Counted from the first letter of the stretch, positions 8,489 through 18,228 are shown. The stretch: DNA of 64,000 nt from Nocardia sp. NBC_01730 (GCF_035920445.1 NZ_CP109162.1:434001-498000); one strand, 5' to 3'. Made by a program: numbers and translations. The notes: generated from the letters alone by a model not told the origin.

Positions 8489-9529
8489 ATGACCTCGGCA
8501 CTTCGCTCCGTCCGGTTCTCCGTCCTCGACCGCTCGCGGGTCCGGCGCGGCCAGAGCCATCCTGCGGCGCTGCGGGAGACGGTCGAGTTCGCCCGGCTCG
8601 CCGAGCAGTGGGGCTATCACCGGTTCTGGGTGTCGGAGCACCACAGCGTCCCCGGCGTGGCGGGTTCCGCGCCCATCGTGCTCGCGGCCGCCGCGGCGGC
8701 CGCGACCGCACGGATCCGGATCGGCACCGGCGGAGTGATGTTGCCCAACCATCAGCCGCTGATCGTGGCCGAGCAGTTCGGCGTGCTGGAGTCGTTATAT
8801 CCGGGACGCATCGACATGGGGCTGGGCCGGTCGGTCGGCTTCACCGACGGCGTGCGGCGAGCGCTCGGGCATGACAAGCGTGCCGCCGAGGATTTCGACG
8901 CCCAGCTCACCGAGCTGCTGGCGTACTTCACCCACGGCAGGCAGGGTGTGCACGCCTGGCCAACGGAAGGGCTGCGGGTTCCGGCGTTCCTGCTGGCGAC
9001 CCGGTCCGGCGCCGAGCGCGCCGCTCGGTTCGGGCTTCCGCTGGTGATCGCCGCTGTTGGCGGTGAAGACCGCATGATCGCGGCTATCGAGCGTTATCGG
9101 GCCGAGTTCCGTCCCGCCGCCTCCGGCGCCGAACCCTACGTGCTGGTCTCGGGATCGGTCGTCATCGCCGACACCACTCGGCAGGCGCATCGGCTGCTGC
9201 TGCCGGAGGCATGGTCTACCGCGTACTCGCGTACCCGTGGCGCATTCCCGACCCTGATCCCGCCCTCGGAGATCGAAGCGCTCACCATGACCGACCGGGA
9301 GCGCCGGATATTCGATGAAGCGCTGCGCGGTCATATTCACGGCACTGAAGACGAGGTCGCCGATCAGCTGGAGCGGTTGGTGACCAGGACCGGCGCTGAC
9401 GAGATCCTCGTGCACACCAGTACCTACGACCGTGCCGCTCGCTTGGAATCGCACCGCAGGCTGGCGCGGCTCTTACGCCTGTCGTGCGATCCCGCCGACG
9501 TGCGGGAGCAGCCTGGCACGGCGGCCTGA
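8489..9529 (+). CDS. LLM-class flavin-dependent oxidoreductase
   Basis: A 346-residue single-domain bacterial-luciferase-like enzyme of the MsnO8 type. The TIM-barrel signature runs from RFSVLDRS through EFARLAEQWGYHRFWVSEHH, IRIGTGGVMLPNHQPLIVAE and GRIDMGLGRSVGF. The substrate is unknown; such enzymes oxidise diverse small molecules using reduced FMN or F420. ATG 8489 gives the conserved N-terminus; a GTG nine codons upstream is the alternative. The gene starts 45 bases after the esterase in the same direction, so cotranscription is possible but a functional link is not obvious. Confidence 0.88.
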   Translation: MTSALRSVRFSVLDRSRVRRGQSHPAALRETVEFARLAEQWGYHRFWVSEHHSVPGVAGSAPIVLAAAAAAATARIRIGTGGVMLPNHQPLIVAEQFGVLESLYPGRIDMGLGRSVGFTDGVRRALGHDKRAAEDFDAQLTELLAYFTHGRQGVHAWPTEGLRVPAFLLATRSGAERAARFGLPLVIAAVGGEDRMIAAIERYRAEFRPAASGAEPYVLVSGSVVIADTTRQAHRLLLPEAWSTAYSRTRGAFPTLIPPSEIEALTMTDRERRIFDEALRGHIHGTEDEVADQLERLVTRTGADEILVHTSTYDRAARLESHRRLARLLRLSCDPADVREQPGTAA

Positions 9530-9696
9530 TCTTCGCCGGCCACCGAAACCGACTGCGGAAAAAGCACTTCCGCTGTGGCGTGGCCCGAACGAACAGCCGC
9601 ATAGGGGCACCAGGATGTCCACCGTTCGGCGTGCGTTCTTCGAGCACAGGAGCGTCGAGGCGCGATCGGCACCGAAACCTCTTGCGGCCCAAGGGC

Positions 9697-11037
9697 TCAC
9701 GGTCTCACAGGGGTAGCCGGTTCGACCGATGGTGCGTCGAACCAAGTGGTGTAGAACATGATCGCCAGCGCAGCGAGTGCACCGAGGATCGCAATGGCGA
9801 ACGGGATCGGGTGTGCCGCCATCGGCATGGCAAGGAAGCGGATGCACAGCAGCACCCCCGCGAAGGTGGCAACCCCCATCGTCACGATCCGCACGCGGTG
9901 GCGGTCCCAGCCCCGGTCGGGGTCGCGTAGCGCGGACTCGACGGTCAGGCACAGGGCGGCGCCGACGACGAGGTCGATGCCGTAGTGAGCACCGAGCCCG
10001 AGCGTCGCGATGAGCGTGCACACCAGCCAGAACACGCCGCCCCAACGCAACCACAGCGGGCCGCGCCGGGAGTGGATGAACAGCGACAGCGCCCAAGCTG
10101 TGTGTAGTGACGGCATACAGTTACGTGGTGTGATGCTGTCGAAGTGCAGCGGTCCGACCGACGATGGCACCGTTGGAACAACATTCGGCCAGACGTCGGC
10201 GATCTCGAAACCATGCCCTTGCGGCCCGTACGCGAGCACCGGCCCCACCACCGGGAAGATCACATACCAGATCGGTCCGATGACGCCCAGCGTCAAAAAC
10301 GTTCGTACCAGGTAGTGCCGAGGCCACCGACCGGCGGTCACACCCCGCAGCTGCCAGGCTGCGACGACGATGGCCGCCAGCGGAAGCTCGAAATACACCC
10401 AGCGCACCACGCCTGGCGCTACCGGTCCCGCCGCGTCGAGTGCACGCCCGACGAGCCACGACGGACTGCCGAGCGCCCGATCGGCCACTTGCACGTACGG
10501 ATCGAGGACCATCGGGCACACCCACGCGGTGATGTCCAACCAGATCTCACTGACCTTCGTCGCCAAGATCAGCAGTGCCCCGAAAACGATGGTGCGCAGC
10601 GCCGTACGGCGTCGCTCCCCGTCCCACTGCACGACTGCGATCACCGCCAGCGCGGTGAGCACGATGGTCGGACCGTTTCCGACGGTGAACGGCCGCCCCT
10701 CCACCACCCTCATGGCCACAAACAGCAGATCGATGGAGACCGCGGCGGCGACGGCGCCTATCCGCGCGCGAACCGTGATCCCGGCCAATGCCAGCAGAAG
10801 CCCCGCCCACGGCGTTGTCGCCGACTTCGGAGTCCCTGCGTAGTCCCGAAAAAGACTGGTCAGCGGTCCGAGCGCGCCGATGTGCGCGGCCATGAGCTCC
10901 CCGCAGACAAGCACGAACACCGCGCCCGTGATACCGCACCAAACATCCACCGGTCGAAACCGACGCTCCTGAAGCTCCTCAACACCCGCTCGCTCGCCCG
11001 GTGGGGTCAAGCTTCCTCGCACGTCGTCCACAAGCAT
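9697..11037 (-). CDS. PAP2-superfamily integral membrane protein (inositolphosphotransferase-like)
   Basis: A 446-residue protein with about ten to eleven hydrophobic segments. The C-terminal half carries the PAP2_3/AUR1-like signature: RNCMPSLHTAWALSLFIHS, in which the His is catalytic, and GAHYGIDLVVGA, in which the second His and Asp complete the site. These enzymes move or remove phosphate groups on lipid-linked substrates at the membrane; in actinobacteria they have been linked to inositol-phospholipid and glycolipid metabolism. The N-terminal half is a membrane region without recognised motifs. The gene stands alone, convergent with the LLM gene. Confidence 0.85.
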   Translation of the reverse strand: MLVDDVRGSLTPPGERAGVEELQERRFRPVDVWCGITGAVFVLVCGELMAAHIGALGPLTSLFRDYAGTPKSATTPWAGLLLALAGITVRARIGAVAAAVSIDLLFVAMRVVEGRPFTVGNGPTIVLTALAVIAVVQWDGERRRTALRTIVFGALLILATKVSEIWLDITAWVCPMVLDPYVQVADRALGSPSWLVGRALDAAGPVAPGVVRWVYFELPLAAIVVAAWQLRGVTAGRWPRHYLVRTFLTLGVIGPIWYVIFPVVGPVLAYGPQGHGFEIADVWPNVVPTVPSSVGPLHFDSITPRNCMPSLHTAWALSLFIHSRRGPLWLRWGGVFWLVCTLIATLGLGAHYGIDLVVGAALCLTVESALRDPDRGWDRHRVRIVTMGVATFAGVLLCIRFLAMPMAAHPIPFAIAILGALAALAIMFYTTWFDAPSVEPATPVRP

Positions 11038-11135
11038 TGGGATATCGTAAACACGACGTTAACGGGGTCTGCACGGGCAGATAAGCGGAAGTCGCTCGCG
11101 CTGCTCGATCGCGGAAACCCAGTGCGCTTTTTGAG

Positions 11136-11495
11136 CTACGTCAGCTGCAGCGTCAGTGTCGCGATGCCCAAGCCGACGAAGACGATGGCGAGGACGAATT
11201 GCGGTGTGTAGGCACGTTCTCGGACGTGAAAACCGAGGGCGCAGACGAAGTACAGGACTATCCCGATCGCGGCGACCGGGCCGATCAGTGGTACGCCGAG
11301 CAGGCCGAGTAGCAGGCCGACAGCGCCCGCTGTCTTGGGAATGCCGATCGGAAAGATCAGCCACGACTCCGGCACTCCCATCGCTGTCATCGGCTCCAGG
11401 ATGGGCTTGAAATGCAAGATGGCGGCGATGCCGGAGAACCCGGTCATGGCGATCGTGACACCGGTGACGGCAATCTCGGCAATAGACGTGGACAT
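11136..11495 (-). CDS. DoxX-family membrane protein
   Basis: A 119-residue protein with four hydrophobic helices and the DoxX pattern: GFSGIAAILHFKPI, PIGIPKTAGAVGLLLGLLG and CALGFHVRERAY. DoxX-like proteins are small quinone- or thiol-linked membrane proteins without a single agreed function. The start at 11495 is chosen because AAGGG lies about eight bases upstream and because a -10-like TATAGT at 11556-11561 would start transcription downstream of the longer in-frame start at 11555. A 13-base perfect palindrome overlaps this promoter. Confidence 0.82.
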   Translation of the reverse strand: MSTSIAEIAVTGVTIAMTGFSGIAAILHFKPILEPMTAMGVPESWLIFPIGIPKTAGAVGLLLGLLGVPLIGPVAAIGIVLYFVCALGFHVRERAYTPQFVLAIVFVGLGIATLTLQLT

Positions 11496-11555
11496 GGCAG
11501 CAACCCTTCGATCGACGAACGTGCGCATGAGCAGCAGATTGACTACGAGATTCAT

Positions 11556-11572
11556 ACTATACGATAATCGTA
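11556..11572 (-). promoter_or_regulatory. DoxX promoter with overlapping palindrome
   Basis: A perfect inverted repeat TACGAT-A-ATCGTA (11560-11572) abuts and overlaps a -10-like TATAGT read on the minus strand. The stretch is strongly AT-rich against its surroundings. A repressor bound here would cover the RNA polymerase site. Confidence 0.5.
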
Positions 11573-11699
11573 ATAATCAGCCGACTGGTTGCCGACGTGG
11601 CATACCCGTCACCAAGGGACGATTGCGAGAACCCGATTGGGAGGCATGGCCTAGGTCCGACGTCATCACATCGGTTTGTGTCACCACCGGTGACATGGG

Positions 11700-13130
11700 C
11701 TATTGGCGGGGCCCGGTGGTTTCCACCGAGGGGCCGGTGAGGCCCGCGAGTCGGCGGGGCGCGAGGATTTCGTCGATTGTCTCGCGCGCGAGGAAGCCGA
11801 GTTCGATTGCGATGTCACTGACGGATTGTCCGGTTTGCAGCGCTTGTTTGGCGATGACGGCACTGGCGGTGTATCCGATGTGCGGGGTCAGCGCGGTGAC
11901 GATGCCGATGGAGCGTCGGACACCTTGTTCCAAGCGGTCGCGGTTGGGGGTGACGCCCGCGACGCATTTGGTTGCCAAGGCGTCGACGGCGGCGGTCAGG
12001 TGTGTCGTGGTGCGCAGCAAGCTGTAGGCGATGATCGGTTCGAAGGCATTGAGTTGCAGTTGCCCGGCCTCGGCTGCCATCGTGACGGTCAGGTCGTTTC
12101 CGATGGCCTCGAACGCGACCTGGTTGACGATCTCCGGAACGACCGGGTTGACCTTCCCCGGCATGATCGATGACCCCGCTTGCACCGGGGGCAGGTTGAT
12201 TTCACCAAAACCTGTTGTGGGACCGGATGACATCAGACGCAGGTCGTTGCACGTCTTCGACAGCTTGACCGCGACCCGCTTGAGGATTCCGGACACCTGG
12301 ACGAAGGCGCCGCAATCCTGGGTCGCTTCGATCAGGTTGGCCGCTGGTGTGACGCGTTCGCCAGTGAGCTCGGCCAGGTGTGCGCATGCCAGTGCGGGGT
12401 AGCCCGGATGGCCGTTGATTCCGGTTCCGATCGCGGTGCCGCCGAGATTGCTTTCGCACAGCAGTGCGATGCTTTCCTCGAGCCGATCGCGATCCTCGCG
12501 CACCATGACCGCGAAGGTGCCGAATTCCTGTCCCAGCGTCATCGGCACGGCGTCTTGCAACTGGGTGCGGCCCATTTTGATGACATCGGCGAATTCGGTC
12601 GCCTTGCCGCCGAAGGTGTCCGCGAGGCGGCCCAACACGGTGCCGAGTTCCCGGATGTGGTGCACGACAGTGAGTCTGATGGCTGTCGGATACACGTCGT
12701 TGGTGGATTGGCCGAGGTTGACATGGTCGAGCGGATCGAGCTCGGTGTAGCTTCCACGGTCGTAACCGAGCAACTCCAGCGCCCGGTTGGCGATGACCTC
12801 GTTGGCGTTCATGTTCGTCGAGGTTCCCGCGCCGCCTTGGATCGGGTCGATAGGAAATTGATCGTGCAGCGCGCCGGCCCTGATCTCGTGGCAGGCTGCT
12901 TCGATCGCGTCGGCGCGGCGGGCGTCGAGGATGCCGAGTTCCCGGTTGGCGCGGCAGGCGGCCTGCTTGACCGCGGCGAGCGAAACGATGAGCGCGGGGT
13001 ATCGTCCGATGCTGTCGCCGGTGATGGCGAAATTGTCCAGCGCGCGTGCGGTGTGGATGCCCCAGTACGCGCTGCCGGGCACGGTACGGGTGCCCAGAGA
13101 GTCACGTTCGGTGCGGGTGCTGTCGGTCAT
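11700..13130 (-). CDS. aspA: Aspartate ammonia-lyase (aspartase)
   Basis: A 476-residue fumarase/aspartase-superfamily enzyme that splits L-aspartate into fumarate and ammonia. Conserved regions are all present: GAGTSTNMNANEVIANRA, HVNLGQSTNDVYPTA, GRTQLQDAVPMTLGQEF, GTAIGTGINGHPGY and the signature loop GSSIMPGKVNPVVPE that carries the catalytic Ser. It is the last gene of a three-gene operon after the permease and asparaginase. Its ATG at 13130 overlaps the asparaginase stop by four bases, so translation is coupled. Together they import asparagine, hydrolyse it to aspartate and release fumarate to the TCA cycle. Fumarase is an alternative reading, but the context and GSSIMPGKVNP favour aspartase. 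Confidence 0.93.
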   Translation of the reverse strand: MTDSTRTERDSLGTRTVPGSAYWGIHTARALDNFAITGDSIGRYPALIVSLAAVKQAACRANRELGILDARRADAIEAACHEIRAGALHDQFPIDPIQGGAGTSTNMNANEVIANRALELLGYDRGSYTELDPLDHVNLGQSTNDVYPTAIRLTVVHHIRELGTVLGRLADTFGGKATEFADVIKMGRTQLQDAVPMTLGQEFGTFAVMVREDRDRLEESIALLCESNLGGTAIGTGINGHPGYPALACAHLAELTGERVTPAANLIEATQDCGAFVQVSGILKRVAVKLSKTCNDLRLMSSGPTTGFGEINLPPVQAGSSIMPGKVNPVVPEIVNQVAFEAIGNDLTVTMAAEAGQLQLNAFEPIIAYSLLRTTTHLTAAVDALATKCVAGVTPNRDRLEQGVRRSIGIVTALTPHIGYTASAVIAKQALQTGQSVSDIAIELGFLARETIDEILAPRRLAGLTGPSVETTGPRQ

Positions 13131-14248
13131 GATCGACTCCAGGCAGTCAGGTGGGTGTCTTGGGTATGGATTGCTCTGGGCGCGGCAGGATTCGACAACT
13201 CGCCGAGCAGGTTGGTCGTCATCCAACGGTGCAATTCTCGACCGGAGAGCCCACGATCGACGAGGTAGCCGAGTTTGGCGAGCGCCGCCTCTCTGGTCAT
13301 GTCCCCTCCGCCGATGGCGCCCGCGTCCAGCAGGGCGCGTCCGGGCCGGTATCGCTCGAGATCAACCGAACCGCTGTCACATTGCGTGATGACGACGACC
13401 GGCGTCCCGTGCCGAGTTGCGTTCCGGATCGCCTCGATTGTTTCCGACCCGTCCACTGGCAATGTGCCGGAGCCATAGCATTCGAGGATGATCCCGCCGG
13501 GGTAATGACGAATTGCTGCGGCGAGCAGGTCGGCATGCATGCCGGGAAACACCGTGAGCAACCCGACCGGCAAGCGGGTCGCTGCACTGTGTCTCCGCGC
13601 TTCGGGTGCCCGAGGCGGGGACAGGGGTGGTGCGAATTCGCCGAGTGTCGTGAAGCCGTCGTAGTTGTCGCAGGCACGTTTGCTGGCTCGCACGGCGCGA
13701 TGCAGTGCCGAGCCGAACGCGATAAATGTTCCTGGGCCCGGTCGCGCGGCAATCGAATTCAATGCCAGGTGCAGGTTGTCTCGCGCGTCGCTGCCAGGGT
13801 GGCCCAGGGGTATCTGGGCGCCGGTCAGCACCACCGGAACAGCGATCTCCCGCAATTCGAACGCCATGCGGGCACCCGCGTAGGCCATGGTGTCGGTTCC
13901 GTGGATGACGACGACACCGTCCGGCTGTGCTGATTCGGTGTCGGACCGCGCCCACTCGGCAATTCGGCATGCGGTCTCGGGGCCGGCATCGGCGCTATCG
14001 ATGACGCGGTCGAACTCGGCGTATCGGAACTCGACCGACTTGCCTTCCGCTTCCTCGAATTGGGTGATGATGTCCGTGATTTCATCGCCGATCCCCGAGC
14101 GGGGGCACATACCCGCGCCCCCGTCGGCCATCCCGAAGGTGCCTCCGGTGTAGAGGATATGGACCCGCAATGCCGAGAGGCGATGTGCCGCAATTGTCGC
14201 CGGAGCCGACGTCGATGTCTCGCGGACAGGTGTTTCTCGGTAGTTCAT
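13127..14248 (-). CDS. Type I-like L-asparaginase
   Basis: A 373-residue asparaginase that hydrolyses L-asparagine to aspartate and ammonia. The two threonine motifs are visible: ILYTGGTFGM near residue 35 and VVIHGTDTMAYAGARMAFEL near 115, with a conserved GSDARDNLHLAL and C-terminal VVVITQC. No signal peptide is seen, so it is cytoplasmic and depends on the permease encoded just upstream. It overlaps the permease stop and the aspartase start by four bases each (ATGA). The N-terminus carries about 25 poorly conserved residues, so a later start is possible, but the overlap with the permease supports 14248. Confidence 0.92.
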   Translation of the reverse strand: MNYRETPVRETSTSAPATIAAHRLSALRVHILYTGGTFGMADGGAGMCPRSGIGDEITDIITQFEEAEGKSVEFRYAEFDRVIDSADAGPETACRIAEWARSDTESAQPDGVVVIHGTDTMAYAGARMAFELREIAVPVVLTGAQIPLGHPGSDARDNLHLALNSIAARPGPGTFIAFGSALHRAVRASKRACDNYDGFTTLGEFAPPLSPPRAPEARRHSAATRLPVGLLTVFPGMHADLLAAAIRHYPGGIILECYGSGTLPVDGSETIEAIRNATRHGTPVVVITQCDSGSVDLERYRPGRALLDAGAIGGGDMTREAALAKLGYLVDRGLSGRELHRWMTTNLLGELSNPAAPRAIHTQDTHLTAWSRS

Positions 14249-15726
14249 TCGCCCAGCACTCCACCGGTCGCCGCGTCGGGCCGATCAACAGGGCCGAGAA
14301 CGTCCGGATCGAGACGGCCCCTGATCCGGAACCATCCCGCGATCATGGCGGCGACGACGACGGTGAACACCGCGAGGGTGATCCGCCCGATCTCCGCGTC
14401 GAAGAACATCAGTCCGACGACCACGGCCAGGAAGCCGAGGGTCAGGATGTTGAGGACAGGGGCGAAGGGCAGCTGGAATTCCGGTCGACGGTACTCGCCC
14501 CGCTGGGACTTCCGCACGAATATCCAGTGACAGATCATGATCGACGCCCAGGTGCCGACGATGCCCAACCCGGCCAGGTTCAGCACGATCTCGAATGCCT
14601 TGTGCGGTACGAGCAGATTCAGCACAACACCGGCGATGCCGACCGAACTGGTGATCAGGATCCCGCCGTAAGGAACACCATGGCGGTTCATCCGCGCGGC
14701 GAAGCGGGGCGCCGTCCCGGCCACGGCCATCGACCGGAGGGTACGACCAGTTGCGTACAGACCCGCATTCAGACTCGACATCGCGGCGGTGAGAACCACC
14801 AGATTCATGACGTCACCAGCGTGCGGGATCCCCATCGAACTCATCACCGTGACGAATGGGCTCTCGTCGGGGGAGTACGCCGTCCACGGCAGCAGCAGCG
14901 TGAACAGGACAACCGAGCCGGCATAGAACAGGATGATCCGCCACATAATGGAGTTGACCGCCTTCGGAACGACGGCGCCGGGGTTGTCGGATTCGCCCGC
15001 GGCCACGCCGATCATCTCCGTCCCGCCGAACGCGAACACCACCCCGAGCGCGATGGTCAGCATCGGAGCCAGACCGCGCGGGAAGAAGCCGCCGTTGTCG
15101 GCGATCGTCGAGATGCCTGGGACGTTTCCGTCGACGGAGGTGCCGGTGACGATGAATACCACGGCCAGCACCATGAACGCGACGATGGTGCCGACCTTGA
15201 CCAACGCGAACCAGAACTCGAGCTCACCGAACAACCGCACCGACACGACGTTGAGTCCCACGACTACAGCCAGCGCGATGAGTGCGAGCACCCACTGGGG
15301 TATCGGTACGAACAGCGACCAGAAGTGCGCGTACAGCGCAACGGCGGTGATGTCGGCGACCAGTGTGGTCGACCAGTTCAGGAAGTACAGCCAGCCGACC
15401 GAATATGCTCCGCGCTCGCCGAGGAATTCGCGCGCATAGGAGACGAACGCCCCGGACGAGGGGCGGTACATCACTAACTCGCCGAGCGCGCGCACGACCA
15501 TGAACGTGAAGATGCCGCACACGATGTAGACGATGGCCAGTGACGGCCCGGCGAGTGCCATGCGTCCGCTGGCACCGAGGAATAGTCCGGTGCCGATCGA
15601 CCCGCCGATCGCGATCATCTGTAGGTGGCGCTTGCGCAGCCGTTTGTGATAGCCGACATCGCCGAGGTCGAGCTTCGGTGCTGGTGTCGCGGCTGGCCGG
15701 GCCGACAGTTCGTCGTGGTGTGTCAT
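14245..15726 (-). CDS. ansP: Amino-acid permease, probably L-asparagine transporter
   Basis: A 493-residue APC-superfamily (AAT-type) permease with about 12 transmembrane helices. Signatures are the first helix MIAIGGSIGTGLFLGASGRM, the LGELVMYRPSSGAFVSYARE loop and AFGGTEMIGVAAGESDNP. The operon with asparaginase and aspartase makes asparagine the likely substrate; the sequence alone would allow other amino acids. AAGG lies before the ATG at 15726. It is the first gene of the operon and is transcribed divergently from a FadR-family regulator 180 bases away. Confidence 0.85.
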   Translation of the reverse strand: MTHHDELSARPAATPAPKLDLGDVGYHKRLRKRHLQMIAIGGSIGTGLFLGASGRMALAGPSLAIVYIVCGIFTFMVVRALGELVMYRPSSGAFVSYAREFLGERGAYSVGWLYFLNWSTTLVADITAVALYAHFWSLFVPIPQWVLALIALAVVVGLNVVSVRLFGELEFWFALVKVGTIVAFMVLAVVFIVTGTSVDGNVPGISTIADNGGFFPRGLAPMLTIALGVVFAFGGTEMIGVAAGESDNPGAVVPKAVNSIMWRIILFYAGSVVLFTLLLPWTAYSPDESPFVTVMSSMGIPHAGDVMNLVVLTAAMSSLNAGLYATGRTLRSMAVAGTAPRFAARMNRHGVPYGGILITSSVGIAGVVLNLLVPHKAFEIVLNLAGLGIVGTWASIMICHWIFVRKSQRGEYRRPEFQLPFAPVLNILTLGFLAVVVGLMFFDAEIGRITLAVFTVVVAAMIAGWFRIRGRLDPDVLGPVDRPDAATGGVLGE

Positions 15727-15812
15727 CGAAACCTTCCTTGGGCCTGCTCCAGCCTCCGGGACAGCCCGCCGCTCCCCCTCATCGAGAGCGACGGGTCAGT
15801 AAAGCTGCCATG

Positions 15813-15836
15813 CTGTCAGGCTGTAAGACAGGTTTA
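15813..15836. promoter_or_regulatory. Candidate FadR-type operator in the divergent spacer
   Basis: Two overlapping inverted repeats: CTGTC and GACAG arms nine bases apart (15813-15831), and GTAA/TTAC arms (about 15822-15836). This is the spacer shared by the permease operon and the FadR gene, where such a regulator would bind. The match to any known consensus is loose. Confidence 0.3.
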
Positions 15837-15905
15837 CCGTAATGTAGGTCACATCCGTTGTCAACGCCGGAGTTCCCGCCGTGAATACCTGCTGGACGGA
15901 GCGTT

Positions 15906-16619
15906 TTGACGCCACAACAGCGGATCTCCATACTTGGTCACGTGACGGTCGAAGAAGGACGGGTCCAGCGCATCGGCGCCACAGAAGCGGTCTTTCGTCG
16001 GCTGAAAAGCCTGATCCAAAGCGAGGAATACGCGGTAGGCGACCGCTTACCCGCCGAGCTCGCCTTGGCTCAACAGTTCGGCGTGAGCCGTCCGGTGGTC
16101 CGTGAGGCGCTGCATGCCTGCGCGACCTTGGGTCTCACCGAGACACGAACCGGTCGAGGCACTTTCGTCGTCTCCAAGAAGGAGAGCTCGCAACTGACGT
16201 TCGCGGGTGTCGATGCCGAAGACCTGATCGAGGCTCGCCAGCTCATCGAGATCCCCACCGCGGGCTTCGCGGCCGAACGTCGCTCACCGAACCAACTACA
16301 GCGGCTTGTCGAAATGCTCGGAAAACTTGCCGCCGCCACGGATGACCACGAATGGGTCCGATACGACGGCGAGTTGCACACCGCGATCGCGGCCGCCAGT
16401 GGAAACAAGATGCTGGCTACCCTGGTCGCGGACACCCGGAGGGCGCTGGATATCCAGTCGGAGTTCCTCAACCTGACCCAAGACCGCCGCGCCGATTCCG
16501 ATCGGGAACACGAGGCCATTGTCCGAGCTATCGAGGTGGGCTCGCCGGAGGGCGCGCGTTCGGCGATGGCCGAGCATCTGGAGCGAGTAGCCGATACCTT
16601 GGCGCGCATCGGCGAGTGA
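15906..16619 (+). CDS. FadR-subfamily GntR transcriptional regulator
   Basis: A regulator of about 225-237 residues. The winged helix (about residues 25-90) reads EYAVGDRLPAELALAQQFGV, SRPVVREALHACATLGL and TRTGRGTFVV; the helical FCD effector domain follows, with DLIEARQLIEIPTAG, YDGELHTAIAAASGNKML and DREHEAIVRAIEVGSPEGA. The Asp/His set of FCD domains suggests a metal-dependent carboxylate ligand. The TTG at 15906 has GGAG four bases upstream; GTG 15942 is the alternative. It is divergent from the asparagine operon and about 160 bases upstream of gnd, so it could control either. An organic-acid ligand such as aspartate or fumarate would fit the first, gluconate the second. Confidence 0.87.
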   Translation: MTPQQRISILGHVTVEEGRVQRIGATEAVFRRLKSLIQSEEYAVGDRLPAELALAQQFGVSRPVVREALHACATLGLTETRTGRGTFVVSKKESSQLTFAGVDAEDLIEARQLIEIPTAGFAAERRSPNQLQRLVEMLGKLAAATDDHEWVRYDGELHTAIAAASGNKMLATLVADTRRALDIQSEFLNLTQDRRADSDREHEAIVRAIEVGSPEGARSAMAEHLERVADTLARIGE

Positions 16620-16782
16620 TCGCGGCGACCATGCCGAGACAGCAGGGCAGCGGACGTCGCTCGTTCATTGCTGTGAGGATAAGGGGTAGAAAGGTCGAGG
16701 TGTTGTGGAAGAACTCCACGATGCCGCCGCGCAGCGTCGCGCGGTCACCCAATTACATCTATCGAACGAAGAGAGCGGGTTC

Positions 16783-18228
16783 ATGGCGTCCTCTACAGCG
16801 CGCGCACAGATCGGGGTTACCGGCCTGGCGGTCATGGGTAGCAACATCGCCCGAAACTTCGCCAAGCATGGCTATACGGTGGCACTGCACAACCGCAGCA
16901 TCGCCAAGACCGACGCACTCCTCGAGGCACACGGGGCGGACGGCGACTTCGTGCGCACCGAAACCATCGAAGAGTTCGTCGCGGCACTCGAGAAGCCGCG
17001 CCGGGTGCTGATCATGGTCAAGGCGGGCGATCCGACAGACGCCGTTATCGAGGAGCTCGCCGCCGCCATGGAGCCGGGCGACATCATCATCGACGGTGGT
17101 AACGCGCTCTACACCGACACCATTCGGCGTGAAGCCGCAATGCAGGAGCGCGGACTGAACTTCGTCGGCGCCGGCATCTCCGGCGGCGAGGAGGGCGCGC
17201 TGAACGGTCCCGCGATCATGCCCGGCGGTCCGAAGGAGTCCTACGACTCGCTCGGACCGCTGCTGGAATCGATCGCGGCGAACGTCGACGGGACGCCGTG
17301 CTGCACACATATCGGCCCCGATGGCTCCGGGCACTTCGTCAAGATGGTCCACAACGGCATCGAGTACGCCGATATGCAGCTCATCGGCGAGGCCTACCAT
17401 CTGTTCCGCGATGCGCTCGGCTTCGACGCGAAGCAGATCGCCGAGGTGTTCACCCAGTGGAATTCTGGAGAATTGGAAAGCTACCTCGTCGAGATCACGG
17501 CTGAGGTTCTGAACCAGGTCGACGCGAAAACGGGCCGACCGCTCGTCGATGTCATCGTCGACGCGGCCGAGCAGAAGGGCACCGGTCGCTGGACTGTGAA
17601 GGCCGCACTCGATCTCGGTGTACCGGTGACGGGGATCGCCGAGGCGGTATTCGCGCGAGCGCTGTCCGGTTCCCGCGAGCAGCGGAAAGCCGCGGCCGGT
17701 CTCGCTTCGGGCAAACTCGGTGAAAAGCCCACCGACACAGCACAATTCACTGAAGACATTCGTCAGGCCCTCTACGCGTCGAAAGTTGTCGCGTACGCGC
17801 AGGGCTTCGACCAGATTGCCGCAGGCAGTGCGGAATACAACTGGGACCTGCACCCCGGCGACTTGGCGACGATCTGGCGCGGCGGTTGCATCATCCGGGC
17901 TCGATTCCTGAACCGGATCAAGGATGCCTACGACGAGAACCCCGCACTGCCTAGCTTGATCCTCGCGCCGTACTTCCGTGACGCGATCGAAACGGCCATC
18001 GACAGCTGGCGGCGTGTCGTTTCCACGGCCACCCTGCTCGGAATTCCGGTGCCTGCCTTCGCATCGTCGCTGTCGTACTACGACGCCCTGCGCGCCGAGC
18101 GGCTCCCGGCTGCTCTCACCCAAGGCCAGCGGGACTTCTTCGGTGCACACACCTACGAGCGCATCGATGCGGACGGCAAGTTCCACACCCTCTGGAGCGG
18201 AGACCGCAGCGAAGTCTCCGCAGACTGA
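16783..18228 (+). CDS. gnd: 6-phosphogluconate dehydrogenase, decarboxylating
   Basis: A 481-residue enzyme that oxidises 6-phosphogluconate to ribulose 5-phosphate, giving CO2 and NADPH in the pentose phosphate pathway. The N-terminal nucleotide-binding motif GVTGLAVMGSNIARNFAKHG, the substrate loops AGISGGEEGALNGPAIMPGG and HFVKMVHNGIEYADMQLIGE (catalytic Lys and Glu region) and the C-terminal AQRDFFGAHTYER-like tail are present. Length is typical of the long dimeric form. ATG 16783 has GAGAGCGGG upstream and starts just before the Rossmann fold; longer in-frame starts add non-conserved residues. Confidence 0.95.
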   Translation: MASSTARAQIGVTGLAVMGSNIARNFAKHGYTVALHNRSIAKTDALLEAHGADGDFVRTETIEEFVAALEKPRRVLIMVKAGDPTDAVIEELAAAMEPGDIIIDGGNALYTDTIRREAAMQERGLNFVGAGISGGEEGALNGPAIMPGGPKESYDSLGPLLESIAANVDGTPCCTHIGPDGSGHFVKMVHNGIEYADMQLIGEAYHLFRDALGFDAKQIAEVFTQWNSGELESYLVEITAEVLNQVDAKTGRPLVDVIVDAAEQKGTGRWTVKAALDLGVPVTGIAEAVFARALSGSREQRKAAAGLASGKLGEKPTDTAQFTEDIRQALYASKVVAYAQGFDQIAAGSAEYNWDLHPGDLATIWRGGCIIRARFLNRIKDAYDENPALPSLILAPYFRDAIETAIDSWRRVVSTATLLGIPVPAFASSLSYYDALRAERLPAALTQGQRDFFGAHTYERIDADGKFHTLWSGDRSEVSAD

